Source: Blastomussa wellsi (taxonomy: Eukaryota; Cnidaria; Anthozoa; Scleractinia; Plerogyridae). Taken from it: a DNA stretch of 64,000 nt. The stretch is from positions 7,805,389 through 7,869,388 of the forward strand of contig OX393570.1 of the NCBI GenBank assembly GCA_947652115.1, written 5' to 3'. Both the position numbers and the translations under genes were made by a program. This document shows positions 11,616-20,600 of the stretch, one piece after another. The notes under the pieces are model-generated. The model had not been told where the DNA came from and ran no database searches. It saw only the letters and a list, made by a program, of their open reading frames with translations. Each line of letters begins with the position of its first letter. The first letter of the stretch is position 1.

Positions 11616-14600
11616 GTCAGTCAGTCAGTCAATCAGTCAGACAAACAGTCAATAACTTTATTTAGCCACTACAAAAGGCTTAGCCCATTAATTATGTTTT
11701 GTTTGTAGAAGACTGTCTTCTTCATTTGGTGGAAGAGACAACGTAAAACCTCCTCTTCCAAAGCGTCCACCAACGTATAAAGTGTTAACTCGAACAGGCT
11801 CTGCTAAAGAACCCAGGTAAGAAAAGAAGAGAACTTGTCCTGATACTCATACTCAATTTTTCTTGGACCAGTCTGTCCAAGGGGGAAAGGTGTAGTGAGG
11901 TTATCCCTATGTTAAGCACCAACCCGTGAAACAAGGCCAGGCCATGACACCGAGAACCTCATTTCCTACTCTTTGCAAGAAGTGCGTTGGTTCATTTCAT
12001 GTCCCTTGCTTATTGTAACACTGGAGATGCCGGAGACAGAACCTATGTTTTTTGTCCTTATCTGAGAAGACTAGAATGTCTAACCATTTGCAGATGTCAT
12101 TGCAAAGGCAGCACATTCTCCTCAATTATCCTTTTTGACATTGGTATAGTCTGTAGGCAGGAGGAGTGATCTATTTTTGTTGTGTGATGGTGGGTTTATG
12201 TCCAGTGGTAGCTTAATGATAATACTGGTACATGGATTTTGGATTGAGAATTCCAGGATTGTTAAACCCTGAGTGGGATCACTGTGTTGCATTGACCTAA
12301 ATCACATTCATAGTGCCTCTCCACCTAGTTGGTTATTTGACAATTTCATTGCATTGAGAGGGGGGGGGGGGGAGTAGTTAAGTACTGCTCTAGTTACTTC
12401 ATCTTGATGGTTAGTGTGCTGGACTCCTGATCAGATGGTTCAGGTTCAAGCCCTGCCCAGGGCACTGTGTTGTGTTCTTGGGCAAGACACTACTCTCACA
12501 GTGCCTCTCTCCACCCTGGTGTATAAATCAGTATTGGCAAATTTAATGCTGGGGGGGGGGGGGTAACTTGGTGATTGACTAGCATCTCACCCAGGACAGG
12601 GGAATAGAAATACTTTCTGCCGTTTCATGCTAAGGAAACCGGGATAAGCTCTGGCCTGATGGGCCACTAGGCTTGTATGCAGACTTAACTAGTTAAGTCA
12701 TGCTACAGAAACCAAAGTTACAGTAAGCCCTGGCAGTTACAGGACACAGTTCATGAGACCTACCCTACTACACTCTCATACAGTGTATATGTATATTTCC
12801 CTGGCTGAAAGTGTGGAAGGAGTTGCATATTGTTGTTGAAATGTTTTAAGTTGGTAATGGAGTATGTGCATGAACTGATTAATGTTTCATTGACTTTTTA
12901 GCTCCCCTGAGATGGAATCTCCTGATGTTGCATGGAACAGACAGGTAATTCATGATCCTTTTCAGGGCTGCAAATAATTTTTTTCCCGTGACAGGACATC
13001 TGTCCGACCAAGTCACCATTTTAATTGGACTAAACTGTAGTGAGGTTCGACCTGATTGTGCAGTACTGCTCAATTATGAGTTGTTAATGCAAAACATCAA
13101 CGTTGTTTACCTTGGAAAGCAAAAAAATTGTCTGGACATTCTGTCCGACCACAGTTAAGATTTCATTGAATATTGGCAAATTTTGGTCAGCTGTTGCTTG
13201 ATGTCCAACTGTTATGTGGATGCCTGCTTTTCAGGGGAGGTGCAGTGGTGTAATGGTTAGTGTGCTTGAATCCATTTCGAACATTCCAGATTTGTGTGTT
13301 AACTAGGGTCATTGTGTTGTGAGGGGGTAAGTTTCTAATTAAACTGTGGTGCTGCGTCGGTGGGAAGTATAATAATAAGTTTAATTTGGTTTTATCAACT
13401 GGGTTGATAATGTGAATTGGCCACCTTAAAGAGATTCGAGAGCTGACGTTTCGAGCGTTAGCCCTTCGTGATTGTGTTGTGTTTTGGGGGGAAGACACTT
13501 AATTCTCATAGTAGGGCCATTGTCCACACAGTCATATAAATGGGTACTGGTGAATTGTCAGGGTGACCTGACAGAATGCAGTTAACCAATACAGTGAACC
13601 AATTTTCAGCTATGGGGATGCTTTTTTGATGTGTTACCAAAATTTTCAGAGTACATTCAAAGAAATGTGTGCCAATCAGGAAGGGGAAATTATAATTAAA
13701 TTAGACTATCACTTACACTTAAAATTACAATGTTTTTGTTATACTAAACATTTGTTTGTTTGTACAGTCTTCTAAGCACAGTTCTCCTTTTACCTCGACA
13801 TTTTGTATTGATTCGCTCACGAATATTGTCCCACTGTTCCGTAAACACTGGTGAATCGAACTTCTGGCGGAGCGTCGTTAACAGGAACCGTAACTTAAGG
13901 TCATCTAACGGCTGGTATCCTTTGGAACCAGAAGTGTTCCCGTTAGAATTGTGAAAGACAAGTCTTGTTATTTGTTACCATAGCGACTAAATGATTCAAA
14001 GGATAGCCCATAATTGAAAGAACGAACACGGCAAAGACGTACGAAAGGAGGACGGTGTATTGCGTTTATTTTGTTTTGTTTAATGGTTTTCACCTCTTAA
14101 AGTCCTAAAGGATATTGAATCTTTGGGAAAAGCGTTTTCATCAGTGTGACTCGAATTGAATAAAAAGATCGAGTACAGTAAGAGAACGGTCCTGGAAATT
14201 ATAAAAGCTTCTTTGCACTTGTAAGTTGGTTGTTTGAACGTCAAAGCATAAGCTGATACTTCTACCTCCTTGTTTAAAAGCTTTAAAAAGTAAAGTTTAT
14301 TTTCGATAGCATTAAACTAATCTGTTCGGATAGCGACTCTGCTCTGTAACGAACTTTCGACTGTCTTACTGTTTTTCTGAGCCGTGTCAAATCGTGCAAT
14401 TTTACTGAGTTATATCGCACGCTTAGCGTGACATTTTACGTGCTACTTGAACAAAAGCTTTAGCGTGCAAATTCGCACGATTGCCGTGACATTGAACACG
14501 GTACGCGAACAAAAGTTTTAGCGTGCTAAGTCGTGTCAAACAAAGCTACCGTGACATCCATTATTTGGCCTATAAATTATGCACATATTCGTGTCATTGC

Positions 14601-17600
14601 CGTGTCGTTTGTCACGGTTAGCGTGCCGTGCCATCGCACGCGTGTCTGTGTCATCACCTTTTTACCTGTTTTCCCGTGGAGGGTCACATTTCAAACATGG
14701 CGCTAGAAGAGTTTAACTTGTTCCTGTTCTATTTTTGGCTATTATTTTGTCCAGGAGGAAGAACTAAGAGCACGAAAAAGAGATGCACTTATGCAGCAAA
14801 GCAGAAGAGAAGCTCAACTTTCCAGGCTGCGATTTGAAGAAGAAAGACTTAAGGTAAGAGACACCTTGAATAATTTTATTATTAACCTTTGAGTGATTTC
14901 ATTAAACCAGTGAAACAATAATTATCTAACAGTTACTGCATAATAATGAAAACTTAACAATAATGAGCAATAATGTCTGGTATCTGTCATGGGCATATAT
15001 TAGGGCCCATTTGCACTTGCGGACAAGTTTTGAAATCTCCTGACAGAACATGACAAAAAATTGTCATGACAAGTTGTCAGAGACATCTTGAAGAGATCAA
15101 AAGGTGAGTGGTATATCTCTCAGCCATTTAATGCAAAGCAAAGATGCAAAATCACCAAAAAAATTGTTTCAGCTCAGACAAGTTGTTTGCACTTGTTTTT
15201 TGCAAGTGTTCTTAATTAAATTGACAAATGCATCGTTCATTACAGCAGACCAATCATAGGGCACCGGCTTCTTTGTTGTAATGTATCGTTGGACAAGTTG
15301 TCTGCCACAAAAACTGTATTCGCAGTTTGTGTTAAAGTTACGGTTATTAAAAGAGGGAATGCCTGATCTACATAAAGTTTGTCTAATTAAATGTTCTTAA
15401 CCCAGGGGTATATTTTTTCTGTGTATAAGGTTTGTCAGTGTAAGATTTATCCAAGTATTGATTGGGTTTGGATTTTCTTGCAGCATTCTACCAGCCTGTC
15501 AAGAGATGGGTCCAGTAAAAAAGTAAGTGAAACGATCTTTCAAAATGCTATACAAAGTAGCATCCTGTAAACATGGACCAGATCATACACTGGAACACCA
15601 GCTTGTAATCCGTACTCGAATCCGAACACACTTGTTACAAGAGCCCCAGTATGTAGGACTAATACTACTTTGTGTAAACAACACACCTCAAACAACAATC
15701 TTGCTGGCTGATAGTTATTGGTTGCTACATGTAAGTAGGTAAATAGGTACTGTGTAGGTAACAGGTAGCTAGGTAAAACGTAAGCAACATGCTTCCCCTG
15801 TCAACTATATTTATTAAAAGAAAGCTGGTTTCCACAAGGCGCATGTGGTTACAGTAAAAATGGTGATAAATATCTGTAAGCAGCAGCTGGAAACAGCAGT
15901 CTGGCCTAAATGATTTATGATTATTAACCCATTTAATCCCCGGAGGAATTTTGTCTTTTTTCTAAAATGGTAACTGAAACATACCAGTTGAAAGGTATTG
16001 TTTTGGGTATGTCATAAATCACCACAGCAGACAAACAAGATATCACAGATTGGATTGAAGAGTCTCCAAAATGAATAAAGGAAAACGTTCAAAAAATACC
16101 TTATTCTTTGTATTTACTTGGTATACCCCTAAACAGTAGCTCTTGGTGTGTGGATTTTATCAGATATTCATTTGGCCATAAAACAGTAACAGGCAAAACA
16201 TGATGGGGTGGTTAATCAAGTCTGATATAGGAGGGTGTCCAAATTTCATACAAATTGATGCAATATTAAGCTTAAAATTAGCTTTTTGTGCCATATGGCA
16301 CTATTGGGACTTGAAGCTTTGGGATTTTTCAGCATTAATTTTGAGGACCTTGCATGGTGAAAGATCAGGGAGTTTATGGTGAATGGTGTCTGTATTAACT
16401 AAGTTTGACATTATTATTGTCTTCATTTTAATTAATAGAGATACAGTGGCAAAGGTGGTGCAGCTGTCTCCTATAATGGCAGTGAAACACCTGCACAGAC
16501 TGATGCCAATACTCAAGATCGAGAGGCATGGGAGGTAGGTAGCTAGATAAAGTATGATAAGGTATTGTGTTTAGAGGCAAGTGTGGCCTAGTGTAAGGTA
16601 AGTCTGCAGTCAGGCCTAGTGTCCCTTCAGGCTGGAGCTTATCCCGGTTTCCTTAGCATGAAGCGACAGAGAGTATTTCTACTCCCCCTGGATGGGATGC
16701 TAGTCCATCGCAGGGTTACCCCCAGCAGTAAATTCACCGGTATCCATTTATACACCTTGGTGAAGAGAGGCACTGTGAGAGTAATGTGTCTTGCCCAAGG
16801 AACACAGCTCAGTGCCCCGGTTAGAGACTCGAACCTGGACCGTTCGATCCGGAGTCCAGCGCACTAACCATTAGGCCACTGCGCCTCCCACCTAGTGTAA
16901 GCGCTGTTATTATTTTGATTATTATTACTATTTATTATTATTATTACATTATTATTATTATTATTATTATTATTACATTAGTATGGGTAATCAAATGGGG
17001 AAGGGTGAAATTAGGAGATAATTTCATATGCATCTTATCAAAATGCTTATCATTTCTCTAGGGAAATTATAAGGTCATTCAATGTGTTGTGTTCACTCTC
17101 ACAGTACTCTTCTCCAACAACAACTGTCAGTTTAATGTGTATCTGTAAATTGTTGAAGCAATCTTTTTATTGTGTGCATTCTTCTGTTTTTTCCTTTATA
17201 TTGCCTTATGAAATTAGATGTTCTGAAGAACAGTTTCGTTAATGACAATTTTGTTTAATAATTTTGGAATGAAAACATCTTGTTTTACTTTTTCAGGAAT
17301 CGGTGTTCCCGAACATTCAGATGAGACAAAAAGCAGCTCAAGTTCGTTCTTGTAAGTATCAGGGTTAATGTTAAGGCGCGCAATAATGACAAACAACACT
17401 TAGTGGGCAATATTGGGCAGGGAATGTACTGGCAAGGCTCGGATAAAAACCCACCGACCGGATAAACCCACATTAACTGTTTTAGCTGATGAGGCACTTT
17501 TGTTTTTTTATCTTTGCATGGTTGGATTTAAACAATGTCATATGATCAGTCAGCTTAATTCTTATGAATGTTGCGCTGGTAGAGAACTGTGTACTAGAGT

Positions 17601-20600
17601 TTCGACGTTTAATCCCATCCAGTTAAACAGACACAATACAAATTAGGCGTCGAAGATAGCTTCCACTTTTTATTCCAAATTCTGTCTCCTCACCAGCTCA
17701 TTTTCGAAGCTTTGCGTCTTATACATCATATGAAGAACCAGGACTGTTTATTTCTGACCATGCATAATATTTGTCTATTTTCAGTACCAGCGAACTTCAA
17801 GGGTAAAGCAGATCCGAATTTCACCATAAAACGGATGTACGACAGTGCTAGAGAAGAATTTGAACAACTTGAAAGACTCAGAGAGGTGGGTTGTGCTTGT
17901 GCCGTCTATCTGTAGTTGTAAAATAGGTTTGCTTGAAATGATTTTTAGATGTACCAGGTAATAAAAATTGGCCTCTTTTGGCTCGTCACGCAATCTTCCT
18001 TCCTTCTGTCTAGAAGAGCGCCAGAAGCATGCGAAAAGTGAAAACAGAGGTTTTGTATTCTTTCACAGAGCGGCTTTTAAGGAACCCTTCACAACCATGC
18101 CTTTGTTTTTGTTGACATACGGGATTTTCGGTATTGTATTTTAAATCGATCTGGTCTAAACGAAAGACATAGATGTGAAACTGCTAAAGTAATTGAAGTA
18201 ATATATCAAACACGAGAGACAGTGTTTCATCACATTTCCTAACACCAAGAAAAGAGTTGAAAATACGACGCGCAACGGAGTATTCGAGGTGTTTGGAAAT
18301 GTGATCAAACATTGTCTCTCGTGTTTGATAACTTCTCAATCGAAACTAAAACTACGGAGAAAACGAAGAAATAAAATCGTAAAAAATATATGCTAATTAA
18401 GATCACATTTCCAAACCACGGGTTACGGTTCTGATTTCCTTTGTTTTAACGTGATGAATTATTAATGAGGTCGAGAACAGACTTTCACAAACATGGCGGC
18501 AATGCAATAAGATTTCACTTCACCATGTACACAATTTTCATAATTTCAAAAATGGGGACTTTCTAGTGCCAGGTCCCGGAATTTTTTTGGCATTTCAAAT
18601 CTTACAGTAGATGACTTTTCCTGAGAGAGGAGGCACCCTAGTCTTGCACAATGTTATCATCAACAATTCAGTCCCTCGTTTTCATTTAATCGCAGGGTAT
18701 CGAGAGTCGTCTTAAGGTGGCATTACCAGATGATCTTCCAGCATCACTTGCGGACGGTGTTGTTTTGTGTCACCTTATAAATCATATCAGGAAAGGACTG
18801 ATTCCTAGCATTCATATTCCCTCAGCTGGAGTGGTAAGAATTGAGCACAATCACTGATAGAATTAGTTTTCAGGCTCCCAAACGTATTTAAATAATAGAG
18901 TGTTTCTGTTGAGGAACTATCGGCTGATAGTTGCCTCGCAGAAATTTGATGCTCTTCAAACAAAATACAGAAACCCACTAAATGCAGAATTCTTTTGGTC
19001 TGCAGGCCCGCATTTTTTACAAAACATTTCACGGATGAGAACTATCCATCTTTCATCTTTTCACTATGTGCTTTTACAGTTCACCACTCAATCTTCCCCG
19101 ATTCTCATTGATCTAAATTAAACACGTGACGCGATAGTGTTCCTCCGCGGAGGGCACTATTAGAGCATAGTGCCCGTCCTAGGAAAATACCCGGATGGAT
19201 AGTGCCCGTCCGTGAATTGTTTTGTTAACAAGTGGGCTTTCAGTTAAAAATAAACATTCAAACGCTATTAGATTGAACTGCATTTAGTGGGTTTCTTGCC
19301 TGATTTTTGTTTACTCGTACATTTCGGATTGCAGTAAAAAACTCAAGATGCTAAAAACTAGCATATTTGCCCTCGAAGCTTCGCTTCTCGAAGAACATCA
19401 AATTTCCGTGGGGCAACTATCAACCGATAGTTCCTCGACAGAAACACTCTATTGTTTAAAGTGCTACTACAAATGGAAGTACGACTTTTTCAGGTATCTT
19501 GCCAAATTTCAGTCCATTACAAACATCAGAAGTTATGAGGTATTTTGAGAAAATGACATCATTTTCTCAAATTCTCAACCAAGCGAGAATTAATGGCGGC
19601 TGTAAACTCTCGGAAATAAAAGTCCCAAAAACATGACTTCTAAAGTTTGAAACGGGTTGAAATTTGGCAAGATATCTAGGACATTTGTATTGGGCACGAA
19701 CATATAAAAATATAAATATCAAGAATTTGTTCATAGTAGCACTTTAAATGTGTCTCTCCGCGGATGAACACTATCGCGTCACGTGATCAGTTTAAACCAA
19801 ACAGAACCGGAGAAAATTTAGTAGATCAACTGTAGTGGTAAAGCTATCTGGGAATGATATCTGTGTTTTATGCATAATTATTATTCCTTACATTAGACTA
19901 CGAGCAGTCCCTTTTTTTCTTAGTCCGTCGAGGGCGAAGCGAAAAAAATGCCCGCGCGAAACCTGGGAGACGCGCCCACGCGGCGAGGCACGAAAAAAGG
20001 GACTACCGCCTAAGCCACAGTGTTTGAATTATGCGTTGCTCACAACGCAAAAATATGATTGGCTAACGCTTCGAGCGTTGACAAGAACGTGTCAACACAT
20101 TGTCAACACTCGAGTCTGTCCTTGCGTGTTTGAAACCGCAACAGACACAAACGCTGAAAGCTCTTCTCCCGTGTCACGACGTTCTTGCTTTTTCTTTCCA
20201 ACTGGATTTGGAAAAAGCCTCAGTTATCAAGTGTTTTGTCAAGCAAAGCTAGGTCAGATTGCTAACCGAACTTGGTTTTCCTTCCATTGAATCAGAATAA
20301 TCGAAATGGTGGTTGTAGACGCATCTCACAGAAAAGACATGGTAAATAATATTTTTGATTTTGTTTTCCATCAGACTGATGAACATTGGCGGTCCCTGAG
20401 ATACAAGTGTACCACAAAGGATAAAAAAACTAGAATTTCATATACCAGTTTCCGATTAGAAAATGCTTCAAGCTCTGACGGAGCGCCGTTCACTCCGAAT
20501 CAGATGAATGTAGCGAAACAGACATTCGCTTGAATCTTTCCATTTCTATCGGGGAACATTGTATTCAACTTGATGAATCTGCTGCTGATACAAAGCCAGA

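Noticed and set aside
19835..20290. 151-codon ORF as a gene
   Set aside because: It starts outside the MULE-like element and runs through its TIR. Only the RecQ-like piece is protein-like.
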